Source: Karalla daura
Lineage: Eukaryota; Chordata; Actinopteri; Chaetodontiformes; Leiognathidae
DNA: 64,000 nucleotides
Direction of reading: 5' to 3'
NCBI GenBank assembly: GCA_029224185.1
Contig: CM055202.1
Location: 3,525,165 to 3,589,164 of the forward strand
In this document: positions 1-11,463 of the stretch, in pieces
How positions within the stretch are numbered: the stretch's first letter is position 1
Layout: every line of letters begins with the position of its first letter
The notes under the pieces: model-generated
What the model was told of the DNA's origin: nothing
Seen by the model: the letters and a program-made list of their open reading frames with translations, nothing else
Database searches by the model: none
Position numbers and translations under genes: made by a program

Positions 1-136
1 GGTAGGTAGGTAGGTAGGTAGGTAGGTAGGTAGGTAGGTAGGTAGGTAGATAGGTAGGTAGGTAGGTAGGTAGGTAGGTAGGTAGGTAGGTAGGTAGGTA
101 GGTAGGTAGGTAGGTAGGTAGGTAGGTAGGTAGGTA
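1..136. repeat. (GGTA)n tetranucleotide microsatellite
   Basis: About 34 head-to-tail GGTA units run from the left edge of the window, with a single GATA variant near 49-52. The array probably continues to the left. It lies in a pms1 intron, or between its last exons. Confidence 0.97.
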
Positions 137-591
137 CAGCAGGAACTGTATTGTTCCCTCTGGCCGGTTTCCTTTGGTAATTTCAGGTTCCAGTTCCAGC
201 ATTACAACACTTTTGGAGATTAAGTGAGAAGCCGTTCACACTCTGAGGTCTAAGACAATCAGGGAATAATAGCTATAATATGGCTGTGAGAATCTTGACC
301 TATACGGTAGAGATGTGAAATGTGAAAAGACAAACTGAAGTATGAGTTCCAGAATAGACTGACAGTGTCCAGCTGTCAACAGCCTGGTTCTGGCTCCAAC
401 CCAGACCAGTCCCATTGACCTGGCTCAGAGACTGTATCCAGACTGGCAGTTCATTCACGAACGAGCTGTAAACTATCACTGTAGGAAGGAAAGGGCACCA
501 GATCTGTCCAGGAATATTCCCACCTCTAACTCCAGATTGTAGCATAGCGTGGCCCAGCTTCCAGGTCAGAGCGGCTCCTGTGCTCTGCTGC
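137..591. other. pms1 intronic sequence, no exon recognised
   Basis: This is unique sequence between the GGTA array and the telomere-like array. I looked on the plus strand for a penultimate pms1 exon (coding frame with AG and GT borders and C-terminal MutL-type residues) and found none. It is probably part of the last intron. Confidence 0.5.
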
Positions 592-760
592 TAACCCTAG
601 CCCTAGCCCTAGCCCTAGCCCTAGCCCTAGCCCTAGCCCTAGCCCTAGCCCTAGCCCTAGCCCTAGCCCTAGCCCTAGCCCTAGCCCTAGCCCTAGCCCT
701 AGCCCTAGCCCTAACCCTAACCCTAACCCTAACCCTAACCCTAACCCTAACCCTAACCCT
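592..760. repeat. Interstitial telomere-type array, (CCCTAG)n then (CCCTAA)n
   Basis: About 19 CCCTAG units (roughly 595-708) pass directly into eight or nine CCCTAA units (roughly 709-760), the complement of the vertebrate telomere repeat TTAGGG. The array ends 24 bases before the acceptor of the last pms1 exon. The CCCTAA part has no AG and offers repeated CTAAC branch-point-like motifs. A shorter piece of the same motif lies in the pms1 3' UTR at 1004-1018. Confidence 0.97.
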
Positions 761-784
761 GTGGCCCCTCTGTGTCCCCGGCAG

Positions 785-985
785 GGCGAGGCGGTGCGTC
801 TGGCCCGGCAGCTGCCCCAGGCTCTGTCCCGGGACCACGTGGAGGAGACGCTGCGCAGGATGCAGCAGCAGCTGGAGGAGAGCAGCTGGAGCTGCATCCA
901 CGGCCGACCCTTCCTCCAGCACCTCTGTGACCTGCCCCAGTCCCCAGAGGAGGCAGTGGCTCTGCTCAGGCCCCTGGAGCTGTAG
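785..985 (+). CDS. pms1: PMS1 homologue, last coding exon (gene partial at left edge)
   Basis: PMS1 is a nuclear MutL-family mismatch-repair protein that pairs with MLH1. Only the terminal exon is present: after the acceptor CCCCGGCAG the frame opens in phase 0 with GEAVRLARQLPQ and runs 66 residues to TAG at 983-985. The string CIHGRPFLQHL is the C-terminal Cys-x-HGRP signature of MutL C-terminal domains. The surrounding order (RQLP, helix, CxHGRPFxxHL, short tail) matches my recollection of the end of vertebrate PMS1 better than PMS2 or MLH3. Gene order supports this: pms1 lies beside mstn in vertebrates, on the same relative strands as here. The acceptor is preceded by a telomere-like array. 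An ATTAAA poly(A) signal follows at 1037-1042. Upstream exons lie outside the window. Confidence 0.9.
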   Translation, partial: GEAVRLARQLPQALSRDHVEETLRRMQQQLEESSWSCIHGRPFLQHLCDLPQSPEEAVALLRPLEL

Positions 986-1036
986 GGCCACCAGGACACT
1001 CACAACCCTAACCCTAGCCGCACCACAAACAGAGAA

Positions 1037-1042
1037 ATTAAA
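1037..1042 (+). promoter_or_regulatory. Poly(A) signal ATTAAA for pms1
   Basis: ATTAAA lies 52 bases after the pms1 stop codon, giving a very short 3' UTR. It is the common variant hexamer, and position is the only other support. Confidence 0.55.
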
Positions 1043-1467
1043 GTATTATCTCCATGTTTTGTGCTTCTGCTCACTATCCCAGTTGTTGCTGTTTACTGGA
1101 GAGCTGCAGACAAGGTACTTGAACACATATGTACAACAACAGCCTTTGGGAGGAAGATCCCATCTGTCCTCAGTCTTCTATCTTCTATTTATCTAGGAAC
1201 TATGAAGGTTCGTAACAGTTTGCAGTAGTTCCTCGTTACTTTTCAGGTTGTTTGAAAGCCTCTTGGGTCGACTGAAAAAGTTTCCCTCCTTCTAATTCAT
1301 ATCCAGTCGTACGCCCAAACTACTGTGCTGCAAACATACGATCTTATGGACTATGATGTATCGCTGCAGGTAGAACTAACCAACAGTTCATAGACTAGTT
1401 CAAATCAGCTCAACCTGGATCATGACAGCAGTAAAATGCATCCAAACAGACCATAGCTCATAATACT

Positions 1468-1468
<1 letters not shown>

Positions 1469-1538
<70 letters not shown>
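1469..1538. repeat. (CA)n microsatellite
   Basis: About 35 uninterrupted CA units. Confidence 0.97.
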
Positions 1539-1540
<2 letters not shown>

Positions 1541-1682
1541 ATTCTTTCACTTAACATTTTAGGCCTTTTCTCTCTCTTTAGACCTTCATTTGTCCATCAT
1601 CTTCCCTGCTTTGTACCCTATAGGGTCTGCTGGGGTCTATCTCCAGCTCACAAAGGCTGAAGGCAGGAACTGTATCCTGGAT

Positions 1683-1688
1683 ACACAC

Positions 1689-1729
<41 letters not shown>
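1683..1729. repeat. (CA)n microsatellite
   Basis: CA units with one CG interruption near 1693. The array sits at the edge of a dispersed-repeat fragment at 1735-1850. Confidence 0.95.
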
Positions 1730-1734
1730 ATTCA

Positions 1735-1850
1735 CGCTCACACTCACACTTAGGGGCAATTTAGAGTCTCCGACCGACCTTAATACATGTTTTTGGACTG
1801 TGGGGGGAAACTGTAGCCGGAGACAGCCTGCGCAGACACAGGGAGACATA
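1735..1850. repeat. Fragment of a common teleost dispersed repeat
   Basis: Phrases such as GGGGCAATTTAGAGTCTC and TTTTTGGACTGTGGGGGGAAACTG, followed by the CGCAGACACAGGGAGACAT phrase, are typical of a short repeat seen throughout fish genomes. Related pieces in the same or reverse orientation occur near 6047-6100, 7710-7830, 40230-40320 and 41710-41870. I do not assign a family name. Confidence 0.55.
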
Positions 1851-2880
1851 TAAACAGATAAACAAACAAACAAACAGTGGCAGCTCAATGACCTCGTTCC
1901 AGCCATTTCTGTCTTTTCCTTTTTTTCTTCTTTTGCTGCCAGGAAAAATCAGCAGCACAATGGGAATGTGGAGTCCTGCTTCAGCGCGGCTCCATTTGCA
2001 GCTGTGAGAATTACGTATTCGGGGCTTTGCGTTTTGCAAATTGATTTCTTGCATCGTTCGCATTTCCCTGGATTAACAACAGCGGGCCCCGACCTGCAGC
2101 TGCGACATACGACCCCTGGCTGTCTGTGCCAGAGCCAGAGCGTCTTGCCTGCCCCGCAGCCTCATTGTGGCACCGCCGGAATGGTGGCATCGCGGCCCGT
2201 GCCAGCTACCACCCATAATTCTTTTCCCTCAATTAGTGCCAGCTGCTCGGCCTTTAGTATTGACAGATAGTTGTATATTATCCCTGGCTGCACTAAATGC
2301 TTCGGAGATTTGCACTGTAATTTCAACCACAAAGTCTAGCAAATCCTTGACACTGCGCTAACGCTAACTTCCTAAAGACATTAGCCCGTCAGGCTGCCTG
2401 CTGGTGGGTGCTGCGGCTCCGCTCCAGCTCTCGCTGAGGGTCAGACGTGGCTGAGGAAACAAAAACAACCCACAGGTTTAATCTTCAAGCATGCAAATTT
2501 CTCATTTTTACTTCTTTATTTTCATTTTTCTCAACAAGCTGATGATGTAAGGAGTGGTGGCGGCCCAGCAGGAGGGACGGGCGGGGTGAGGTTTTTATTT
2601 TACTGTGGAGAAGAGGAAAGAAACAACAACTTTCTCATTCCAGAGCGTACATACAGCCCCCACCAGGTCCTCGCTCTCGGATGTGGACATGGGCCCCCGC
2701 GGCGGGGCCGAGTGCAATGCGATCGCTCATCTTATGATAATATTATAGTTAGGCCTGTGAAAGGTCAGACCGCAGCACATGTCTTGTTTTACACGCGGAC
2801 CCACAGATGGCTTCAGCATTGCTGCAGGGCCAGCGCTCTGCAAAGTGCCTGTGGGCCGGGGGAGAAATGCCAGCGAGGAC

Positions 2881-2897
2881 CCCCCCCCCCTCCCTCC

Positions 2898-2928
<31 letters not shown>
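2881..2928. repeat. Poly-C tract (poly-G on the minus strand)
   Basis: Nearly uninterrupted C for 48 bases with a few T/A breaks near 2891-2898. It is low complexity and able to form G-quadruplex or i-motif structure. Its length is likely to be unreliable in an assembly. Confidence 0.95.
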
Positions 2929-3736
2929 TGCTGCACAGGCCCTGGTCTGAAGCGTCTCGCTGTGGGATACGTGCCCCTCGGTCCGCTCGCGTCCAGAAAT
3001 GTATGCGGCAGCAGAATCTGCTCGTACACGCTGCCTTGGGCTCCCATGGGGCATATCAGAGTAATTGGGCAGGATTAACTGATGATCATCTTTTGACCAT
3101 GTGACCGCGCTCTTTAAAAGGTCAGCAACACTTCGTTTTGCCAGCTGTCTTTTAAAAAAACCACCTGCTTTCGCCATTTTTTGACATTTTCTGCGGGCGG
3201 ATTTCGGTATTTGCACATGATTAAACCCGGGGCGAGGAATGGCACCGAGAGGCGCTTTTGGAACGGATGCAAAATGCGCGATATCCAAACCTGGATGCAC
3301 GAACACCCGGTTCACATCCAGCGTCATCTACATAGTCATCAGGTCTCGGGTTACGGCTCTAATGCGCACAGCTACTGCTTCTCGGGTTGTACTGGAGAAC
3401 TGTACACCACTCTAACAACCCAGAAGTAAAAGTGCTCTTTAACACAGTCATCAAAACCAAAATAAAGTGACACGAACTATATTTAACCCCTTTCCCGCTC
3501 TAATTTTGGAACCGTCATGAGGAATAGTCACATAGAGTCCCTCGCCCGGGCCCGCACGGGTACACGCCACACCTGTTTCCCTTTAGAAAGGAGGAAATAT
3601 AATAAATAATATCCCTTCAAGAATGTTTTAATACATCATTTCACCTCTCCCCACGTTTTACATCAACCCCAGTTTGAAGGAATTCGTGTACGGACGTCAA
3701 GTTCGTTCAGTGAGCACAGCAGCTAAGGTGCACTAG

Positions 3737-3741
3737 TGAGA

Positions 3742-3784
<43 letters not shown>
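3737..3784. repeat. (GA)n microsatellite
   Basis: GA units with one GACA interruption near 3752. Confidence 0.95.
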
Positions 3785-3786
<2 letters not shown>

Positions 3787-6700
3787 GGCGGGCTGTGAGC
3801 TGCTGTGTCTACGCTGGGTTTCCAGCTTTCTCTGCGCGCTCCTCTCTGTGCAGACAGGTGTGCAGACAGGTGCTGGCCTCTCACGCCGTGTGCCCGAGTG
3901 GCGCTCCGAGCAGCTCGTCACACTTTTGTCCACGGACGAGGGGGCTTCATGTCCGACATACCCGACCCAGTATCTGTGCTAAAGTTCTCTCTGCGAACAG
4001 CCTCACAGGAACCAGACCGTCTACTCTCAGACCCTCTGCCCACGCTCTGCCTCCAGCTTTGCTCGTTTTTAGCGATTAAAATCCCCCCAAATTCATTAGA
4101 GTTGATCTAGTGCAAAGTACAATGTCAACTTCAACTTTATTTGTTGTAAGTGCCGTTTCATAACAGCTGTTATCTCGGAGCACTTTGCAAAGAGAGCAAC
4201 GATGTGCACAGTGTGCGAGAACCTGCAAAACGAGCAATAATCTGTCATAAAAACCAACTCTTGGGTGACGTTTTCAGGTTTCCCCTCGGGCTCGACTCAA
4301 AGATTTGAGCTTTGATATCACTCCTCTCTCTGATCGCAGAGTGTGAGTGGCACCCTCCGCCCCCCACAGAAGGAGCTCATCAAGCCGCTAGCCGCTAGCC
4401 GCGCTCCACATGGGAGCCGCCATAAAACGCGACCTGTGCCGCACGGACGTGTTGTGTTTTCCAGCTGGTAATTGGCGTTGGTGCCTCGCTGCGGCCCGTG
4501 GCGGCAGCGCCAGCTCGCTCCAGTTTTACGGGCTCCAGGCTCACGCTAATGTGACGGGCGGTAAAAAGCCGCAGGTCCTCAACTGCCGCAGAATTTACTG
4601 CCGCGCTTACGTCCAATTTCATGGGTCAGGGGGCGTGCACGACGGGGCCGTCAAGTCTGCTCGTTTCAGCTCTTCATCGCTTGTCAACGATTCCCACAGC
4701 AAGTTTTGAAGTTCTGTTCCAAGACGTGCAGCGTGGAGGGACGCGACGCAGGCAGTGGAGGGAGAGGAGCAGGACGTCAGGTTTTTGTTGACAGGTTTTT
4801 GTTTACAGCTGTGGCTCAGGGAACGTCTGCTCTCAAGGAATACCTGTGCACGTCACCTGATGTTCCCAAGCTCCGAGAAGATCCAGTTTAGACATAAACG
4901 GCGTCGATTTCTCCGATAAATACGCCGTAAACATATTGAAAGGTTTTTTTTTTTCAAGTTGGATTTCCTTCCGTATCAATAAATTTCAAGCCAGGCTCCA
5001 GGATTTATCCACCCAGGCCTAATTCTGGAAAGTCCTGCTGGCCGCATGAATGTCACTCAACTGGGCTTCTTGTAAAATTAATCGTGCACAGTAATCTGTA
5101 AAAATGTACCATAAATGTTATTTCTGAGATGTCAAAATCTATCCAGGCCTCTTGACACATACCTGATACTACTCTACATCCGTCTGTGTTAAGAGCATAG
5201 GCATATCATCGGGAGACAGGAGGTTTCCATAATCTGCCCTCCCTTAGTCTCCTCGGAGGAACATCTATTCTTCATCACTGTCAACCCTCCGTCCCCGGAG
5301 ACACAATGCTTCGCTGCCTTGGACCTTGGATGGCTGCGGGCCACATTTTTTGCTCGTCACCTAAACCCCTCCTCGCAAACAAACACTGACATTGAGGAAT
5401 TTTGTAAACATATCTGGAGTGAACACCAAATTTGTCCCGTCTCCAAACCTTCCAGTAGTTTTACAAAGCCATTAATCATGCGATAGCTTCCCAGAGGTGA
5501 CTGTCAGTTTTGGGGTAGGAATAGTGATTCCTCATCCCTAAGTGAAAAAGCAAGCGGAGTGCAGACGGAAAGGATAAATCAGCAGAGAAGTGAAGACAGG
5601 TAGCATTCAGCAGCTGGCCATCTGGCCCTTATCGTGTCCCAGACTGGCTGATTTTATTGCTTTTCATTGCTTTCCGTAGACCCAAGAGAGATTTTCACAA
5701 ACAACCTGTCAATCTGGCCCGAGGTGATCATCCTCTGCTGGTTGTTTAAGTGATTACAACGTGCATCCTCCTCGTAAGATGAAGTGGCTTCCCAGGGGCA
5801 CACTTTGTAAGTGAGGGGTCAGATGGATTTTACCCTGTTCAGTGCACACGGAATGAGACGCACGTATTACAAACTCCTGAATGGATGCGAATCATTAACT
5901 CCATGTTAACAAATTACCTTAGAAATCCTGAATTTTATAGATCGCTGATACGTCTGTAATCCAAGGATAATTCGGTCCATAATGGAAAGGCTGGCGACCT
6001 AGCCAGAGACGTCTGCGTGGAGAGCTAGCATGTGCTCCAGTTGTCTACATGGATTTTCTCTGGTTCCTCCTCACAGTCCAAGAACGTACACCAAGGTAAA
6101 GGCACCAGCAGACCCCCTAGAGTACAGGTAAAGCAGATCAAGTATCACCCCCAAAGTTCCCAGCAACACATTTATACTCGCTATGTTGACATGACATTTG
6201 AAAAAAACAAATTATGGCTTTAATTCGTCCATAGCTAGAGAATTAAAGTGCGTAAAAACATGTTACTCTAACAAATACTGGTCAGATCCAGTGTGACAAT
6301 AACAATAACAGCTACCTCAGCTGAAGGAGCTGAAGGTTTACGATACATGGAGGGGAGCGACCGGAAAGGCTTCTGCATTAACTGGCTGAAATGCCACATG
6401 CATCTGTATTAACTGGTGATAAATGCCACATATGGCCACCTAGTGTTGACAAGGCAACCACTTGATTTTCCCTGTTGCATGAAAGCTGGAACGAGGACGG
6501 TATCACAACAGAATGCTAAGCGTAGCTCAACTATCACACTATCTTTAGCCTTTCTTCTTCTGTGGTGATTATGAGGTGAACCTCAAATGTCCCATAGTTG
6601 TGTGTGAGAACAACCACCCCAGGCTTTAATTTTTTTTTGAGCTCTAATGCTGCAAAATGGTCCACATGATGCATGGTTCTTCTAGATCACCTCTGCTAGT

Positions 6701-9700
6701 TAAACCAGAGACAGGATATGGTTCAGTGTCCCATGCTGACTTTAAATCAGTCAAGTATCAAGAGCTTTGGGGATTAGAGTTGGACCGATACTGTTGACCA
6801 TGTACTTGGGTTTTCATGTCACAGAGGTTGACCAGGAGTGAGTAAAGAAGCTGTTGTGTTGATGTTGAAGGTGCTCAAAGGAATTTGGTCTCCACCTTTC
6901 TTCAACAAGACTTCAGGTGTGTTTAGACTATCAATGAAAGAGCGTCAGGTAGAGGTTAATTGCTCTTTATCAGTTTCACTACCCAGTTTTAGCCATTGTG
7001 TGGCATCATCTCAGCGTAATGTCAGTCATAATGTTCTCCACCATATTCGAGCCATTTTCAGTCCAAACTGACGTCCTGAACCTCAGACTGGACAAAAGAG
7101 GTCCGGGCAGAAGCTGGAAACTCATGACGTCTCAGGCCATGGTCCGGCCTCGTGGACACATTCCCTTCAGTCTCTCCGGTGGTTTGACAACTTGATCTGT
7201 CATCACTCTGGAACCGAGCTGTCGTCAAGGAAGACCTTTGCCACAGAGGGATCTGTCAGCAGAAACACTTCTCCAGACGCTCCACACGGTCCGCACATCT
7301 GTTAAAGCCTCCAGATGTTTTTTGGAAGCACGTGGCAAATCCCCTTCTCTCTCCCCACCGGGCCACGGCCCTGCACCACGTCCAGGACAGGGCATCCCCT
7401 TCCTCCGTCCAGATGTGGTGGTGGTGGGGGACGAGATCTACAATTTCTGTTCTAGGAAATGGTGGAAAACTATTTTTTTAGTTGTGCAACAGTTCAATAG
7501 GACGTAGATGGTTATTAACACAGCTTACTGTAGAAATGCATCAGCAGTGCAGCTTTAATTCATAATCTTTACCACTTGGTGTAAAGTACCAGAGCGATCT
7601 GAATAGATATGACTCCAGCCAATGTTAGAAACTGGGGAATATCAGGATTGCATGCTTGAAGCTGGGCCAAGCCGGGCCTTTCTATGTCTCATGAGTTTCC
7701 TGCGGGTACGACAGTTTCCCCCACAGTCTATAAACATGTATGTTTAGGCCACTTACAGTTGCTATAATCTCAATTGCTCCTGAGTGTGAGTGTGAGAGAA
7801 TAGTTTGTGTGTGTCCTGTGAGACTGGACTGGATGGACTTCATCACTTGTGAGCTGGAGATGGAAGTTTTGCCTGTTTTAGATCAAACTCGGAGATGCAT
7901 CGTATTCTGCGGTTTTGCCTTATCTTCTCCTTACTACCCTCCATTAGATGTGTGGACAGAAGACTTAGAACTATAAATCCCTTGAAACTCACCTCCAGGT
8001 TACAAAGTAGATCGGCACTGGTTCAATACCAATTAAAAGCACATCTAAGCAAAGCTTTTAGATATAGATGGTGCTTGTACTTTAGTGATGCTCTACTGTT
8101 TCTATCTCCAGTGAAATACTGTGATATCTACTGGGTGTTTTTCCTCTAGAAACATACCTGTCATACCTGACAGCTAGTCGATTTTGTTCATAACAAAGTT
8201 AAAGCAAGAAAATGATGACCTGATTTGTACTTTTTGTTTACAGTGCTAACAATGCTACAATAGACACAACACCTTCTAACCATCAGCCAGGTGTGCATGT
8301 TATTTTTGGGCTTTCAGCTGCAGGCTGAGGCCACTCAAGGTATTTCTAACTCATACTCTGGCCAGAGTGAGTCGATAGACATCGATGTGTGTCGCTGTAG
8401 AACTGAAGTGCTGCTTTCCTCAGGGTTGTACAGTGTTGCAGTCACAGAAAGAATGAAAAATCGTTGAGGTTGGTGAGAGAGAGAGAGATGTTCTATTGAA
8501 GTCACTTTTTTTCCTGATCTAATCTAAAATCTTACAAAAGTGAAGGCTGAGATACAAGGAGAAATTGGAAAATGTTAATTTGTCATTTGGGGAAATCAAC
8601 CATGTGCTGAAATGGTGCAGAAATTATCATTTGGGATCCAATAAAAGTGATCCGTTCTCGTCCCATCCAACCACCTTATTAAACAGCAATGTCACGGATC
8701 ATTTAATGAACGTTCATTAATGAGGAGTTGAAGAGGAACACATCCATTCAAATTCTATTAACTTAACACAACAGGAATCCTGTCCAATAACGGGGTCTCC
8801 AGCTGCCTTGGACGACTCCTTTACCCCCTCACATCCTTCTTCCCGTTCTCTCACTCTCACTTCCTCACCTGTCAGAGGTGGAATGTCGCTGGCGGATACA
8901 GTCCTCCAGGGTCCGACTCTATGACAGATGTAGTGAAGCTCAGTCAAAATGTTTCCCAGCTCCTGTTTGCAAAGTGGCTCGAAACAAGCAGGTGATGTAC
9001 CTGGGCGTGAGTGAGCTCTGCTCCCTAACGCTGTCTGCAGAGGCAGAGGCCCGTTCCTTACATGCGAGACATGATCACTGGATGCAAAGTGGCACACACA
9101 ACCGATGTTAATACACGAGACGAGGGAGCTGTGAGATTTTCATTTTCCTCAATTGCTAATTTTTAAGACATGAGTAATACTGTGAATGTGAACGCTTGGA
9201 AACTGCTGGAGAGAATTAGACTCATAAAAAGGTTTGCGCCCGTGTCAAACTGCAGATGGAAACAGCACAGTTGTGAGGCCGTGTCACCGAGCAGATTATT
9301 AATCGCTCCTGGGCCGTTAATTATTCCACGTCCTATTGATTTTGGCTTCCTTGACTTTAACGTTTCCTAAAGAGGACGAGTTCCTCTCCTGCTTGTACGC
9401 GGACACAGAGAAAGGTCCGATCTGAAAACCTTCCCTCCTGGGAAAAGAAGTTCTGTGGATCCACTCTGCTCTCTCCGTGGCCGATTGTCGTGGCAGCTTT
9501 CCAGCTCCCAGCAGGAAAGGAAGTGGCTCTCGGGGGCAGTGCTCCATTCGCCCTCTACTGGGCGGAAGTCAAGCCTCAATGAGGCCATCAGTCGAGTAGG
9601 TCACGCTGTCAGAGCGCACCACAGTTCACATCCTCTCATTAGACTGCAACACTTTCAACAGCCCTTCACTGGAGACAAGCAGAGTCCGGGACGGCCGGGC

Positions 9701-10031
9701 TGAGTCGAGATGGAGGCGAAACGAGCTCATGGCGATGTGGCTGTGCAGGTGTAGTCAGGTAGACAGACAGACCAAGTGTGTGTGTGTTTCATGACTTATC
9801 AACAGGGATTCTAGGTGTCTCTGCAGGGTGGAGATAATGGTGTTAAAGCAGAGTCTTGGACTTGGATGAACTGCAGTGAGTTTATTTCTCTACAGGTGTA
9901 GCTTTCATACTGTGTGTGATCCAGAAAATTCAGTATTGGATGGTATTGTCCTCCATGTACCGATGGAATCTGCAGGTTTTCGCCCTCAGAAACTGTGCAA
10001 AGAATCAGAACTCAACAAACAAGCTAGAAAC

Positions 10032-10037
10032 TTTATT
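10032..10037 (-). promoter_or_regulatory. Candidate poly(A) signal for myostatin
   Basis: AATAAA on the minus strand, about 1.4 kb after the myostatin stop. The implied 3' UTR is long, but I know fish myostatin genes to have long 3' UTRs. Transcript evidence is absent. Confidence 0.4.
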
Positions 10038-11064
10038 TGTTAAAACAAGTATATAGAGTTGCTGTATTACATCTTGCTAGGTTGTGGTTTTTATACATTT
10101 ACCAACAGTGGTTTAGAAAGGCAACTCCTAATGGAAACAATGGCATATGTATACAATACAAATTAGCAAACATATCAAAATCAGTTTTTACAACTTTTGT
10201 AGCAACCAATTCTTTCTATTGGTGTGCCATAGTGCAAACTGTGTGGTTTTTTAAGACAGAGTTAAAAGCATGATCTCAACATTCATACATCTCGACAATC
10301 CGTGTTCTCTGTCTCAAACACATTTTTCATCTGTAGGCTGCATTCACTGTGCCTTCAGTTCAAGTCCTTCTGTCCAGTAATGTGAATTTACAATCAGAAC
10401 AATTCAAGTGTATCGGGCAGGTCAGGCTGTGTTGTTGGATAGTGGAGATTATGAGCGAGCCAGGCTGCTCGGGTATCTTGTTGCGTGTATGTATGGCGGA
10501 GAAAGTGAAGACCTGTCGAGACCTGAAGTGGTGCTTCAGCATCCGTGGAACCATCGATCTGCGTTCTTGGCATAAAAAATAACAGAAAATACACTTAAGA
10601 CTCAAAGTTTGACCGGCCGTGGGAAGGATAGGGACTTGCCTCGAATGTTCCGAATTGGTTAAAGCAAGATGTTCAGCTCGAGTTTGTTAAATGGAAGAGA
10701 TAAAGTTGGAAGGGTTGACTCTACAACGTGTTCCACTGGAGCGAAGCATCACTCTCAGGTCTCCAGCTGAGTTTTTTTTCCAAGCCCTTTCAAAAAGTCC
10801 ATGAGGATTCCCGGTTTCACTCTTAAAACATAACTCGAACAAAAAATGATTATCACAAACGTATAGCTTCGCAAAAAGTGTAATAGCTTGTATGTTGGCT
10901 ACGAGTAGGGTGGAGTAGATGGCGTAGGCGTATAATCTGCCGGCATGTTTGTATAAATGGACAGAGCTCAGAACACTGAGACGAAGGAAAAGAAAATAAC
11001 ACGTTTTTTTTTTTTTTGGATAACTTTGATCATTTCTGTCTACATTCACTCCAAGGGTCCAGCA

Positions 11065-11130
11065 TGTCTGCATGTGTGTGTGTGTTTGTGTGTGTGTTTG
11101 AGTGTGTGTATGCATTTGTGTGTGTGTTCC
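11065..11130. repeat. (GT)n imperfect microsatellite in the putative mstn 3' UTR
   Basis: GT-rich array with TTTG and GAGTG interruptions, (CA)n on the myostatin coding strand. It falls inside the inferred 3' UTR. Confidence 0.9.
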
Positions 11131-11388
11131 TGCATCCATCTGAACTTCAACGCCTCTATGGCTCTAAGATTTCTGTGGAGGAAAAGGAAAGTAAGAGCTA
11201 TGCCGGTTGTGAAAGCGCAGCCCTGCGGGAAGCTGGGGCTGTTTGCGGCCTCTACTCTGGTTTCTATTGCACCGTGTGTGTTGCTGCAGGAGAAGCTCTG
11301 GAACTCGTGGATCGGTTGTGTCAAGAAGTCTCAGATCGGAGGCCGGACGGAGCCACAGCCCTCCCCTCCCTCCCCTCTGCCCCTCCGC

Positions 11389-11447
11389 CTCCCCCTCCCT
11401 CCCTCTCTTTCTCCCTCTCTCTCTCTCCCTCTCTCTCTCTCTTCGGA
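11389..11447. repeat. (CT)n/(CCCT)n pyrimidine tract just after the mstn stop
   Basis: CT-rich simple repeat on the plus strand, a GA-rich tract in the myostatin transcript, starting within 20 bases of the stop codon. Confidence 0.9.
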
Positions 11448-11463
11448 TTCCTCCGTTCCTGAC

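Larger units (their letters stand above)
1043..10031. other. Intergenic region between pms1 and myostatin
   Basis: The two genes point toward each other across nearly 9 kb. I saw no exon-like coding frame. It holds (CA)n arrays, a poly-C tract, a (GA)n array, fragments of short dispersed repeats (about 1735-1850, 4120-4200, 6030-6100, 7710-7850) and stretches of unique, motif-rich sequence (about 1960-2380 and 9165-9370) that look like possible regulatory DNA. Confidence 0.6.

Noticed and set aside
785..985. MLH3 or PMS2 as the identity of the HGRP exon
   Set aside because: The residues around HGRP and the myostatin neighbourhood fit PMS1 better; MLH3 continues well beyond HGRP with different sequence.
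526..1003. Open frames encoding Leu-Gly or Val-Arg or Ala-Leu dipeptides across the telomere-type array
   Set aside because: They are produced by the stop-free hexamer repeat. Only the 785-985 frame has splice borders and a protein-family match.
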